From NCBI RefSeq assembly GCF_009800965.1, contig NZ_WUAF01000010.1, forward strand, positions 124,001-188,000: a DNA stretch of 64,000 nt, read 5' to 3'. Below, one piece after another: positions 8,187-16,068 of this stretch (positions are counted from its first letter, which is position 1; each line of letters opens with the position of its first letter). The notes beneath the pieces were generated by a model. The model saw only the letters and a program-made list of their open reading frames with translations, was not told where the DNA came from and searched no databases. Both the position numbers and the translations under genes were made by a program. This DNA comes from Cognatazoarcus halotolerans (GTDB lineage Bacteria > Pseudomonadota > Gammaproteobacteria > Burkholderiales > Rhodocyclaceae).

Positions 8187-8261
8187 ATGACCCTATCCGC
8201 CACGGCGGGCTTGAGTCGGATCGGCTTCGCCCGCGATCCGATGTCTGGGCCGCAACCTTGA
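8187..8261 (+). CDS. Possible 24-residue leader peptide
   Basis: A strong Shine-Dalgarno (GCAGGAGGGAATC) stands directly before an ATG that opens a 24-codon frame ending in TGA at 8259-8261 (MTLSATAGLSRIGFARD at its start). The frame ends where a perfect hairpin (ATTCCGGC/GCCGGAAT, 8261-8278) begins. It lies ~460 bp upstream of the AlpA gene within its presumed leader. Too short to judge by codon use; the ribosome site is the main evidence. Confidence 0.3.
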   Translation: MTLSATAGLSRIGFARDPMSGPQP

Positions 8262-8718
8262 TTCCGGCGTGCCGGAATGGCTTCGGCATCGGTGCCAGCT
8301 CCAATCCCCGGCGTGTGCGGTCCCTTTCGGCTGGCACATCCCGGCAAGCCTTGTGTCGGCCCACGGACCCCAATATCGTACCAACAGGCTCCACCCCGGG
8401 CTGACCCGACGCCGTGGGAGCTCGCACCGCTCTCGTGGCGGCGTCGCAGTCGTTACCTGCCTGTTGCCCGTCGATCCGCTGTCGTGCGTGCTGTGCGGCA
8501 CAAACGCGGCTCGCCTGATCTTTCCCGACCCGAACGCCCTTCGCCGTCCGGCGGCGGGATTCCCTTTCCGGGTCATTCTTCCATGCCGCGCGACCGGGGC
8601 GCCCGTGGCATGCTGTCGAGTTCTGCGTTCCCTATAGGCCCGCGCCATTCTGACCTAGCGGGGCCGCAACCGAGCAGGTCATACCCCTTACCGGCACCCG
8701 CCGTGACGAGGTCCGATC
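8261..8718 (+). promoter_or_regulatory. Long structured 5' region of the AlpA gene with radC-motif-like hairpin
   Basis: It holds a perfect hairpin at 8261-8278 and a conserved 22-base block at 8440-8461 whose core folds as GCAG-TCGTTAC-CTGC. The same block occurs at four minus-strand loci (34384, 37850, 46715, 53257). Further GC-rich inverted repeats lie between 8520 and 8600. No gene is supported in 8262-8718. The only plus-strand copy of the block stands upstream of the only plus-strand regulator gene that has a long leader. Confidence 0.6.
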
Positions 8719-8994
8719 ATGCCCACCATCCGTTCCCGCGTCGCCGCGATGGCAGCGACTCCCATTGCTCCTCCGGCCACGCCAGCCGCTCCGGTTCCGA
8801 CCCTGACGCTGCCCGAGACCGGCTTCCTGCGGCAGCCGCAGGTGCTGGCCTTCGTTCCCATCTCCAAATCGACCCTCTGGCGGCGCATCCAGGCGCGCAC
8901 CTTCCCCGCACCCGTCAAGCTCTCGGAACGGGTGACCGTCTGGCGCGCCGAAGACATCCGCTGCTGGATCGCGCAGCAAGGCCAGCCCGGCTGA
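8719..8994 (+). CDS. AlpA-family HTH regulator / excisionase-like
   Basis: 91 residues. After a low-complexity N-terminus rich in Ala and Pro, residues ~30-90 form the AlpA/MerR-like winged HTH: LPETGFLRQPQVLAFVPISKSTLWRRIQ, then FPAPVKLSERVTVWRAEDIRCWI. Family members activate integrase or excision functions in P4-like elements and ICEs. The start at 8719 has only a weak site (GAGGTCCGATC). A second ATG at 8749 would remove part of the low-complexity region. It sits downstream of the XRE gene and a long structured leader. Confidence 0.85.
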   Translation: MPTIRSRVAAMAATPIAPPATPAAPVPTLTLPETGFLRQPQVLAFVPISKSTLWRRIQARTFPAPVKLSERVTVWRAEDIRCWIAQQGQPG

Positions 8995-9252
8995 CGGACA
9001 AGGCCAGCTGCGGGGATCCACTCGGCGTGGTCCGGCGGTACTGCTCGCGGATTGACCAGGCGGGCGCCGGCCCGCCGCACGCACGGCGCGTGCTTTTTCC
9101 AGGTCCGGACGGTCCGTGCTTCAGCGAAGGCGCTGCCGTTGGCCTGATGACGAAATCCCGCGCCCTTCCCGGCGATTTCGCCTGGCGAAAGGCGGTGTCT
9201 GCGCCCGAACATTCGGGCTATGACGATCGAGCAATGATGGGAGAGGCAAGTC

Positions 9253-10197
9253 ATGCAAGACGATCAGGAGGTCAGCAAGCACCACGAGAACGCGCTGCAA
9301 TCGGTCGAGATGCTCCGCGCCGTCGTCGGCGGTGAAACCTACGAGGCGGTGGCCGCGCGCTTCAGCGTCTCACGCACGGCGGTCGAGCGACGCATCAAAT
9401 CTGTCGCAGTCCAGCTCACCCAAGTCGTGGGCGTCGACGGCCTCAAGGAAGAAGGGGCCGCCTTCGTGCGGCGACTGCGCCTGCACCGGGAGGCCATCCT
9501 GGTCGCGCTGGAAGGGTTCGAGCCCCAGCCGCCGGTCGGCGCCCGTCCGGCACGGGTATTGTCGGCGGCGGAAGTGACCCAGGGGGCCGTGCGCATCAAG
9601 GGCCGAACCAGCCGTACCTGGCACGACTTGGCCCTGTACTACATGCTGTTCGCCACCGGCCTGCGCCCCCTCGAGATCGCCCGGCTCGAAGTGCGCGACT
9701 ACCTGCTTGCCGACGGCAGCGTGTGCCGGGAATCGGAATTGCGCGCCGAAGCCGCCATCAACGGCAAGGCGAGGCCACTCTACTTCAGCAGCAGTCGGCT
9801 CGACGATGCGTTGGCCGCCTACTTCCGCGAGCGGCGCGACGGCGGGCATCGGCTGGGCGAGCCCGACCGCTACCGCGGCCTCGACCCCGAAAGCCGGCTG
9901 TTCCTTTCCCCGGGCGGCGAGCCCTACAGGATCGCGCCCAACAATGGCGCGCCGGGGCAGAACCGCTATGTCTGCCGGGCGCTGCTCGAGATCTACCGCA
10001 AGTTGTTCCGCTACGCCGAACTCAAGGGTCTGAGCGCCCAGTCGGCGCGTCTCACCGTGATTTCCCGGATGTATGAGCGCGGGGCCGACGAGGATCAGGT
10101 GGGCACGATCCTGGGGATCGGCGAGCGCAGTGCAGTGCGGGAGCTGCTGCCGCGGCCCAAGCCGACGCTGGCGGAACTGCTCGACGAACTGGTCTGA
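9253..10197 (+). CDS. Tyrosine-recombinase-fold protein with degenerate catalytic motifs
   Basis: 314 residues, preceded by GAGAGG. The N-terminus carries an HTH-like segment (GGETYEAVAARFSVSRTAVERRIKS). The middle reads as the recombinase catalytic domain, with box I (MLFATGLRPLEIARLEVRDY) keeping the Arg. Box II is altered: the expected HxLRH is replaced by QSARL, the GH of the LGH motif is missing (ILGIGERSAV), and no nucleophilic Tyr follows at the usual place. It is therefore probably a DNA-binding relative rather than an active recombinase, perhaps a regulator or recombination accessory. It is followed 7 bp later by the DUF1173 gene and is likely co-transcribed with it. Confidence 0.7.
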   Translation: MQDDQEVSKHHENALQSVEMLRAVVGGETYEAVAARFSVSRTAVERRIKSVAVQLTQVVGVDGLKEEGAAFVRRLRLHREAILVALEGFEPQPPVGARPARVLSAAEVTQGAVRIKGRTSRTWHDLALYYMLFATGLRPLEIARLEVRDYLLADGSVCRESELRAEAAINGKARPLYFSSSRLDDALAAYFRERRDGGHRLGEPDRYRGLDPESRLFLSPGGEPYRIAPNNGAPGQNRYVCRALLEIYRKLFRYAELKGLSAQSARLTVISRMYERGADEDQVGTILGIGERSAVRELLPRPKPTLAELLDELV

Positions 10198-10204
10198 ACC
10201 GGCG

Positions 10205-11413
10205 ATGGAAACCCAGCGCTTTACCATCAAGGGACGGGTCATCGCCGCCGACGATCCGCAACTGCAGATCGCGCTCGCCCAGGTCTACGACACGCCGGAG
10301 CGGCCGCGCTGCCTGTGCGTGCCCGGTGGCGTGGAGATGTACGTTGCATTGCACCGCCAGTTCGTGGTCAAGCGCATGCCGGAGAGCGGCAGCACCCACC
10401 ATCCGGAGTGTCCCTCCTACGAGCCTGAGCTCCAGCAATCGGGGCTCGGCGAGCTGGTCGGGGAGGCGGTGCTGGAATCGGAACCAGGCCGCGTCGAGCT
10501 GCGCGTGGATTTCCCCTGGACGCGGGTGACCGGGCGCGGAGTGCCGCGCGGCGAACCGCAAGACGTGTCGGAGGTCGGCGTGCCCGGGCGGCGCATGACG
10601 CTGCGGGCGCTGATGCACTTCCTTTTCGAGCGCGCCGGCTTCAACCGCTGGAGCCCGGCGATGGCGGGCAAACGCAACCAGGGCGTGGTGCGCAAGTACC
10701 TGCTGGAGGCGGCCGAGGAGATCATGGTCAAGGGCGTGCCGCTGGCCGAACGCCTGTACGTGCCCGAATCCTTCAACGAGAGCGCCAAGGCCGAGGCCGC
10801 CCAGCGCCGACGCGAGAAACTGGCCGTGCTGCGCCCCAGGGATGGGCAAACGCCCCTGGCCATCGTGATCGGCGAGTTCAAGGCGAGCGAGGCGACGAGC
10901 CAGGGGCGCCGGGTCTGGATCCGACACATGCCGGATGCGCCGCTGCTGATCGCCGGCAGAAGCTGGGAGCGCATCGAGCGGGTCTTCGCTCCGCTGTTTG
11001 AGGCCCGTGATGCCGACACCGGTCGGCCGGTCCGCCTCATCCTGGCGGCACTCATCCGCGCCCGCCGCGAATACACCTATGAGATCGACGCGGCGAGCCT
11101 GATGCTGGCGAGCGAGCACTGGATTCCGATCGAGGGGGTGCATGAATTGCCGCTGATCGATGCCCTAGTGGCCCAGCACCGCCGCTTCGTAAAGCCGTTG
11201 CGCTACGACGCCCGGAGCGGGGCAGCCTTTCCGAATGCCTTGCTGCTGGATACTGGAGCGCGACCCGTTCCCATACATGTGGCCAGTGCCTTCATGGACC
11301 CCAAGGAGCGGGCGGCAAAGGAGAAGGCGATCGCATCTGGGAAACCGGAAGCCTGGGTATGGTGGTCCGATCAGCCGATGCCTGCTTTCCCCGCGGGGGC
11401 ACCGGAGCGCTAA
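10205..11413 (+). CDS. DUF1173 family protein
   Basis: 402 residues starting at the ATG at 10205, seven bases after the previous stop; a longer frame from 10073 overlaps the upstream gene and is not used. The features fit the DUF1173 family of conjugative-element proteins: an N-terminal RCLCVPGGVEMYVALH with STHHPECPSYEPE (possible metal-binding Cys/His), a middle FLFERAGFNRW, and the C-terminal VASAFMDPKERAAKEKAI and EAWVWWSDQPMP. The function is unknown. Its end marks the break between backbone and the insertion pile-up, because a RIT element begins 128 bp downstream. Confidence 0.75.
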   Translation: METQRFTIKGRVIAADDPQLQIALAQVYDTPERPRCLCVPGGVEMYVALHRQFVVKRMPESGSTHHPECPSYEPELQQSGLGELVGEAVLESEPGRVELRVDFPWTRVTGRGVPRGEPQDVSEVGVPGRRMTLRALMHFLFERAGFNRWSPAMAGKRNQGVVRKYLLEAAEEIMVKGVPLAERLYVPESFNESAKAEAAQRRREKLAVLRPRDGQTPLAIVIGEFKASEATSQGRRVWIRHMPDAPLLIAGRSWERIERVFAPLFEARDADTGRPVRLILAALIRARREYTYEIDAASLMLASEHWIPIEGVHELPLIDALVAQHRRFVKPLRYDARSGAAFPNALLLDTGARPVPIHVASAFMDPKERAAKEKAIASGKPEAWVWWSDQPMPAFPAGAPER

Positions 11414-11540
11414 CTAACGGAGTATCGCCCATTTGCTGATTCCGACCGCTCATGATTACCTGTGCCAGATCGACGTGATTAGCGAATCCGACTCGTCGCG
11501 ATCGCTCAGTCGACGCCGTGACAGATGAGTGGCAGTAACT

Positions 11541-11569
11541 GACCCCTATGCATAGCTCTCAACTATGTA
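11541..11569 (+). repeat. RIT left terminal inverted repeat
   Basis: 29 bp beginning GACCCCTATGCATAG and ending CTATGTA, perfectly inverted at 15017-15045. It contains the palindrome CTATGCATAG. Confidence 0.9.
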
Positions 11570-11638
11570 TAGCGGCACCCCCAGCATGGCTGTTCGCTCG
11601 GTCGATGGCCGCACTGGGGCGTGGTGCGCTTTGCATAG

Positions 11639-12661
11639 TTACAGGGTCTGCAGGAACCTCATCAGTTCATCGCCGGCACGGAAGCGCTTGAGCTTGATGT
11701 CAGGTGCTTCGAGCCGGGCAAGAGCCTTCTCCTTCATCTCCAGGTTGGCCTCGACGTAGCGGTGCGTCGTGTTCGTACTCTCGTGACCGAGCCATAGTGC
11801 GATCACGTTGAACGGTACGCCGCTTTGCAGAAGATGCATGGCTGTCGTGTGCCTCACGGTATGCGGGGAGATGCGCTTGGTCTTCAGGCTCGGCTGTTCT
11901 GCGCTGGCCCTGTCCACCGCCAGCGCCAGTCGCTGCGCCACGTTGCAGCGGGTCATCGGATGCCCGGATCGATTGGGCAGCAATGCCGCCGAATCACGCA
12001 ATTGCGGGTTGGCGCGTAGCCACGCGCGGATGGCCGCCGCAGTGGTCTTCCACAGCGGCACCGAGCGATCCTTGCGACCCTTGCCATGCAGGTGGACGCA
12101 GGCCGCGCCGTCCAGCACCACGTCGACGACGCGCACTCCGACGATCTCCGAGACGCGCGCGCCGGTGTTGTACAGCAGGCTCAGCAGCAGGTGGTCGCGC
12201 TGCGAAGTCCACTCCGTGCCAGGCTGTCCCAGCACGGCGATCATCTCCGGGCGCGTCAGGTGACCCAGCAGCGGCCGCTCGAATCGTTTCATCGGCACGG
12301 CCATCGCGCGCTCGACGGCATGCAGCGCCGTCACGTCGCGTCGGCTGGCGAACTTCAGGAACGCCCTCAAGGCGGTAAGCCGCAGGTTGCGACTGCGCAC
12401 CGAGTTGTGCCGCTCGTGTTCCAGGTGGGCCAGGAACTTCAGGATCAACTCCGGCGTGATGTCCCCGAGTTGCATGGCGATTGGCGGCTTGCCCAGCTGC
12501 TTGGCCGCATACCCGAGGAACAAGGTCATCGCGTCGCGGTAGCAGGCCACGGTACGCGGGCTGAGTGCGCGCTGTGCGACCAGGTACTCGGTGAAGAATT
12601 GCTGCACCAGCGCCGGGAAGCTTGGCGGAGAGCCCTTTCGGTTGAGGCGCGCTTCACCCAT
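11639..12661 (-). CDS. RIT tyrosine recombinase C
   Basis: 340 residues, third gene of the trio. An N-terminal SAM-like core-binding region (LSPRTVACYRDAMTLFLGYAA) is followed by the catalytic domain: Arg I in NTGARVSEIVGV, HTVRHTTAMHLLQSG, LGHESTNTTHRYVEA with the Tyr nucleophile. All catalytic residues are present. The start at 12661 overlaps the end of recombinase B by 8 bp, with CGGAG inside B as the ribosome site. It acts presumably with A and B on the terminal repeats of the element. Confidence 0.9.
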   Translation of the reverse strand: MGEARLNRKGSPPSFPALVQQFFTEYLVAQRALSPRTVACYRDAMTLFLGYAAKQLGKPPIAMQLGDITPELILKFLAHLEHERHNSVRSRNLRLTALRAFLKFASRRDVTALHAVERAMAVPMKRFERPLLGHLTRPEMIAVLGQPGTEWTSQRDHLLLSLLYNTGARVSEIVGVRVVDVVLDGAACVHLHGKGRKDRSVPLWKTTAAAIRAWLRANPQLRDSAALLPNRSGHPMTRCNVAQRLALAVDRASAEQPSLKTKRISPHTVRHTTAMHLLQSGVPFNVIALWLGHESTNTTHRYVEANLEMKEKALARLEAPDIKLKRFRAGDELMRFLQTL

Positions 12662-13619
12662 GGTTGAGCTCCGGCATGCACGACTCGAAGCGCTGCGCGG
12701 CCACCGCCATCAATTCCGGCACCGCCTGCAGGTACCAGTAGGTGTTGGTCACCATCGCGTGACCGACGTAGGTCGACAGCGACAGCATCGCCGCGTCCAC
12801 ATCGATGCCCTGTTGCTGCCACAGCAGGATGCGCCTGACCACGAAGGTGTGCCTCAGGTCATGGATGCGCGGAGCGTGGTGCGTACCACGGTTGACCCAC
12901 CCCAGTTCGCTGCGCAGCGTGGCGAAGACGCGCTCCACCTGATGCCCGTGCATCGGCTTGCCGAACAGGCGGCCCCGTGTGCCGATGAAGAACGGCGCGT
13001 CGTCGTCGCGTGAGGCGCCCGCCACGTCCCGTGTCCAGCGGTATTGGCCCAAGGCCTTGACTGTGCTCGGATGCAGCGGCACCTGGCGCGACTTGGCGAA
13101 CTTCGTGCGCCGGATCGTCAGCAGGCCGCGCCTGAGATCCACGTCGTCAAGGTTCAGCGACAACGCCTCGGACAGGCGCAGTCCGCAGCTGGCAATCAAG
13201 CCGAACAGCGTCTCGTAGACCAGGCCGCGCAGGCCGGGATTGGGACCGAGTTGGCGCGCGGCGGCTAGCAACTGCTGCACTTCCTCTTGGCTGTAGATGT
13301 GCGGCGCCTGGCGCTCGGGCAGCCGACCGAAGATCGTGTCGTCGGGTACTTCTGTGGTCGGCTCGAATTGCTGCATCCAGCGCGTGAAGGAGCGCAACTG
13401 CTTGAGCCGCCGCGCCCAGGTCCGGGGATCGACGCTTGCGTGGCTATCCAGACGTGCCCACTGGGCCATGACCTCCAGGGTCAGGGGGCCGCGATGGCGT
13501 GTACGCCGAACATACTCGGCCAAGCTGCGCAGGCTGTAGGCGGCTGAACGCAGCTGGAAGCCCAGGGTACGACGCTCAGTGAGGTAGCGCTCCACGAGCG
13601 CAGTCAGTCCTATCGTCAT
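12654..13619 (-). CDS. RIT tyrosine recombinase B
   Basis: 321 residues from the ATG at 13619, chosen because GGGAGG stands eight bases upstream and the start overlaps the stop of recombinase A as ATGA. Catalytic motifs are intact: SCGLRLSEALSLN, HDLRHTFVVRRIL, YVGHAMVTNTYWYL with the Tyr. N-terminal core-binding helices include FQLRSAAYSLRSLAEYVRR. It is the middle gene of the trio and is translated from the same message as A and C. Confidence 0.9.
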   Translation of the reverse strand: MTIGLTALVERYLTERRTLGFQLRSAAYSLRSLAEYVRRTRHRGPLTLEVMAQWARLDSHASVDPRTWARRLKQLRSFTRWMQQFEPTTEVPDDTIFGRLPERQAPHIYSQEEVQQLLAAARQLGPNPGLRGLVYETLFGLIASCGLRLSEALSLNLDDVDLRRGLLTIRRTKFAKSRQVPLHPSTVKALGQYRWTRDVAGASRDDDAPFFIGTRGRLFGKPMHGHQVERVFATLRSELGWVNRGTHHAPRIHDLRHTFVVRRILLWQQQGIDVDAAMLSLSTYVGHAMVTNTYWYLQAVPELMAVAAQRFESCMPELNHG

Positions 13620-14890
13620 GACAGCCTCCCTGTCGCGGCGGCGGAGGCCCCGGGCCAAGGCAGGGCCACTTCGACGAGCCGGCTGCTGTCGAGCTTGGCG
13701 TAGATCAGCGTCGTGTTCAGCGAGCGGTGCCGCAGCACGTCGGCCACCTCCTTGAGCGAGGAACCGCCGGCCAGCAGACGGCTGGCCATCGTGTGACGCA
13801 ACAGGTGCGAACGCGTATGCGCAAGACCGGCGCGCGCATACGCCTGGCGGATGGTCTTGCGCACGAGGTCCGGCCCGATGGGTCGCTCGCGCGGCGTCAT
13901 ATGCCGGGCGAAGACCATCCGGTGCTGGGTCTTGGGCCGCTCGTCGCGCAGGTACAGGGCGATGGCTCGCCCTGTTGCTTCAGGCAAGGGCATTACGTCT
14001 TCACGCCGGCCCTTGGTGCGGCGCAGTGTGATCGTGCCGGCTTCCCAGTCGATGTCGTCCAGGTTCAAGTGTGCGACCTCGCTGCTTCGCAGGCCCAGAT
14101 CGAGCGCGCAGCGCACTATGGCGTCGGCGCGCAGCATCGACGGGCCGCTCTGACCAAGGGCGGCCTCGAGTTGTTCGACCTCTGCCGGCTCCAGCGACTT
14201 GGGTAACGATGCCAACTGCCAGTTCGCCGGATAGGCCAGTGCACCAACCAGCGCATGGGTACGGTCGCCCAGCGACGCGCGCCAGCGGAAGTAGCCGCGC
14301 AGGGACGCGACCACGGCGCCCAGGCTCGACGGTGTGCTGCAGTTCTTGGCCTGCGAGGCGAAGAAGTGTCGTACGTGCTCGGCTGTGAGGACCTCGAACC
14401 GGATGTCGCCATCACCGAAGTGCTTGCGAAGAAGGGCTCCGACCAGGCGAAGCGCGCCCTCGCGGGTCTTAGGGGCAAGTCCTCGGACCTGTGTCATGTA
14501 CTGGTCGTAGCGACGCAGTTCCTCCCCGACTGCCGTCTCGTCCTGTGGCTTGGGCCTGATGGCACCGGCCTCGCGCAGCACGACCAGAACGTGTGCCAAT
14601 GCAGCGCGCACGTAAGCTGGGTGACGCGCGCTCGTCTCGCACTTGCATTGGGGAAGATGGCCCTTGAGGAACTCGACCACGAGCGTCTCATCGACGTCGG
14701 CCAGACCCCGGTTGGTCTGGTGCATCCACATCGAAAGGTGCATCACGGCCGCTTCGCAGCTGCGCACATAGCCGGCGGCGTTGCCGCGACCGAGCAGGTA
14801 CTCGCGGTATGCCGGAACATGCCGCTCCAGATGAGTACAGCCGCGCGTGCGGACAGCGGATTCGGATCGAGACGAAAGCTTGGATCGCAT
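13616..14890 (-). CDS. RIT tyrosine recombinase A
   Basis: 424 residues, the largest and first gene of the trio, starting at 14890 after GGAGA. The catalytic residues are present: DLGLRSSEVAHLN, HLLRHTMASRLLAGG, VLRHRSLNTTLIYAKLD with the Tyr (RH replaces the usual GH). The long N-terminal part (about 120 residues more than a minimal integrase) includes a Cys/His stretch (CKCETSARH). It would drive integration or excision of the RIT element together with B and C. Confidence 0.9.
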   Translation of the reverse strand: MRSKLSSRSESAVRTRGCTHLERHVPAYREYLLGRGNAAGYVRSCEAAVMHLSMWMHQTNRGLADVDETLVVEFLKGHLPQCKCETSARHPAYVRAALAHVLVVLREAGAIRPKPQDETAVGEELRRYDQYMTQVRGLAPKTREGALRLVGALLRKHFGDGDIRFEVLTAEHVRHFFASQAKNCSTPSSLGAVVASLRGYFRWRASLGDRTHALVGALAYPANWQLASLPKSLEPAEVEQLEAALGQSGPSMLRADAIVRCALDLGLRSSEVAHLNLDDIDWEAGTITLRRTKGRREDVMPLPEATGRAIALYLRDERPKTQHRMVFARHMTPRERPIGPDLVRKTIRQAYARAGLAHTRSHLLRHTMASRLLAGGSSLKEVADVLRHRSLNTTLIYAKLDSSRLVEVALPWPGASAAATGRLS

Positions 14891-15016
14891 GGCAGTCTCC
14901 AGGTTGTGGAGCCGCCAGTGAACATGGGCCGGAAAACTATGTGTAGCTGCTCACGACCGAACGCGCAGCTTGCCCGCGTAATTGCTGATCAAATGCCATC
15001 CCGCCGGCCGCGACTC

Positions 15017-15045
15017 TACATAGTTGAGAGCTATGCATAGGGGTC
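15017..15045 (-). repeat. RIT right terminal inverted repeat
   Basis: Perfect inverse of 11541-11569. It marks the right end of the element, 138 bp before the IS91-associated integrase start. Confidence 0.9.
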
Positions 15046-15183
15046 GCTGGACTAAACCGCTGGCGCGGTATGGGGTGATCCAGGCCCTGGAGGCGTAGCC
15101 GGCGCATTCACATGAAGCCCGTGTTGGAGAAGGATTGGGTGGCTGCTCGCAGCCCTTCATTCCTTTCCGACAGGAGCTTTGCC

Positions 15184-16059
15184 ATGACTCCCCTTCGCCA
15201 GCGCATGCTCGAAGACATGGGCATTCGCAATTTCGCCGACAACACCCAGCTTACTTACCTCCAACAGATCAGCGCCTACGCGCGCCACTTCGGTCGCTCG
15301 CCCGATGCGCTCGGGCCCGAGGACGTGCGCACATACCAGGTCCATCTGGTCGAAGTGCGCAAGCTCTCTCCCGCGAGCGTCGGCATCGCGACTTCGGCGC
15401 TAAGGTTCCTCTACAAGGTCACGCTCAAGCGCGACTGGGCACTGGAGGACATCCCAATGCCCAAGAAGCCCTTCCGGCTGCCGGTCATCCTGAGCCGCGA
15501 CGAGGTGACGCGCCTGCTCGAGGCCGTCGCCAGCCTGAAGCACCGCACGATCCTCACCACCGCCTACGCTGCGGGCTTGCGCGTATCGGAGGCCACGCAT
15601 CTGCGGGTCACCGACATCGACAGCCAGCGCATGGTGCTGCGCGTCGACCAGGGCAAGGGTCGCAAGGATCGATACGTGATGCTCTCGCCGCGCCTGCTCG
15701 ACGCCTTGCGTACGTACTGGAGAAGCGAGCGGCCCCGCCTGTGGCTGTTCCCGGGCGATGTGCCGGAGCAGCCGATCACCAAGGGCGCCGTCGAGGCCGC
15801 GTGCCAGAAGGCCCGTCGCGCCTCGGGCCTCACCAAGCCGGTCACCCCGCATTCGCTGCGCCACGCCTTCGCCACGCATCTGCTGGAATCGGGCACCGAC
15901 GTGCGCACCATCCAGTTGCTGCTCGGACACCGCAGCCTGACGACTACCTCGCGCTACCTGAAAGTCGCCACCAGCACGGTGTGTGCGACCCGCAGCCCGC
16001 TCGACTGGTTGCCCGCACCGGTGGTGCCGCCCTCGGTGACAGAGCCCGCGCACTTCTGA
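15184..16059 (+). CDS. Site-specific tyrosine recombinase associated with IS91-like transposase
   Basis: 291 residues, start at 15184 after CAGGAG. It is XerD-like in size with intact motifs: core-binding DNTQLTYLQQISAYARHFG, TAYAAGLRVSEATHLRV, HSLRHAFATHLLESG, LLGHRSLTTTSRYLKV with the Tyr. Nine bases separate its stop from the transposase GTG start, so the two are co-translated. It may resolve or assist rolling-circle intermediates. A longer frame from 15112 lacks a ribosome site. Confidence 0.9.
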   Translation: MTPLRQRMLEDMGIRNFADNTQLTYLQQISAYARHFGRSPDALGPEDVRTYQVHLVEVRKLSPASVGIATSALRFLYKVTLKRDWALEDIPMPKKPFRLPVILSRDEVTRLLEAVASLKHRTILTTAYAAGLRVSEATHLRVTDIDSQRMVLRVDQGKGRKDRYVMLSPRLLDALRTYWRSERPRLWLFPGDVPEQPITKGAVEAACQKARRASGLTKPVTPHSLRHAFATHLLESGTDVRTIQLLLGHRSLTTTSRYLKVATSTVCATRSPLDWLPAPVVPPSVTEPAHF

Positions 16060-16068
16060 GGCGCGCCC

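Larger units (their letters stand above)
11541..15045. mobile_element. RIT (recombinase-in-trio) element, 3,505 bp
   Basis: Three translationally coupled tyrosine recombinase genes lie between perfect 29-bp terminal inverted repeats (11541-11569 and 15017-15045). Inside each end a second CATAGTT-type motif lies about 90-105 bp in (about 11633 on the left; about 14941, opposite orientation, on the right). This outer-plus-inner organisation and the order of recombinases (largest first) fit RIT elements. No obvious target duplication is visible at the flanks (cagtaact on the left, gctggac on the right). It is inserted between DUF1173 and an IS91-like unit. Confidence 0.85.

Noticed and set aside
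8277-9335. A 352-codon plus-strand frame overlapping the AlpA gene and its leader
   Set aside because: Arg/Pro/Ser-rich with no domain, and it overlaps the well-supported AlpA gene in another frame.
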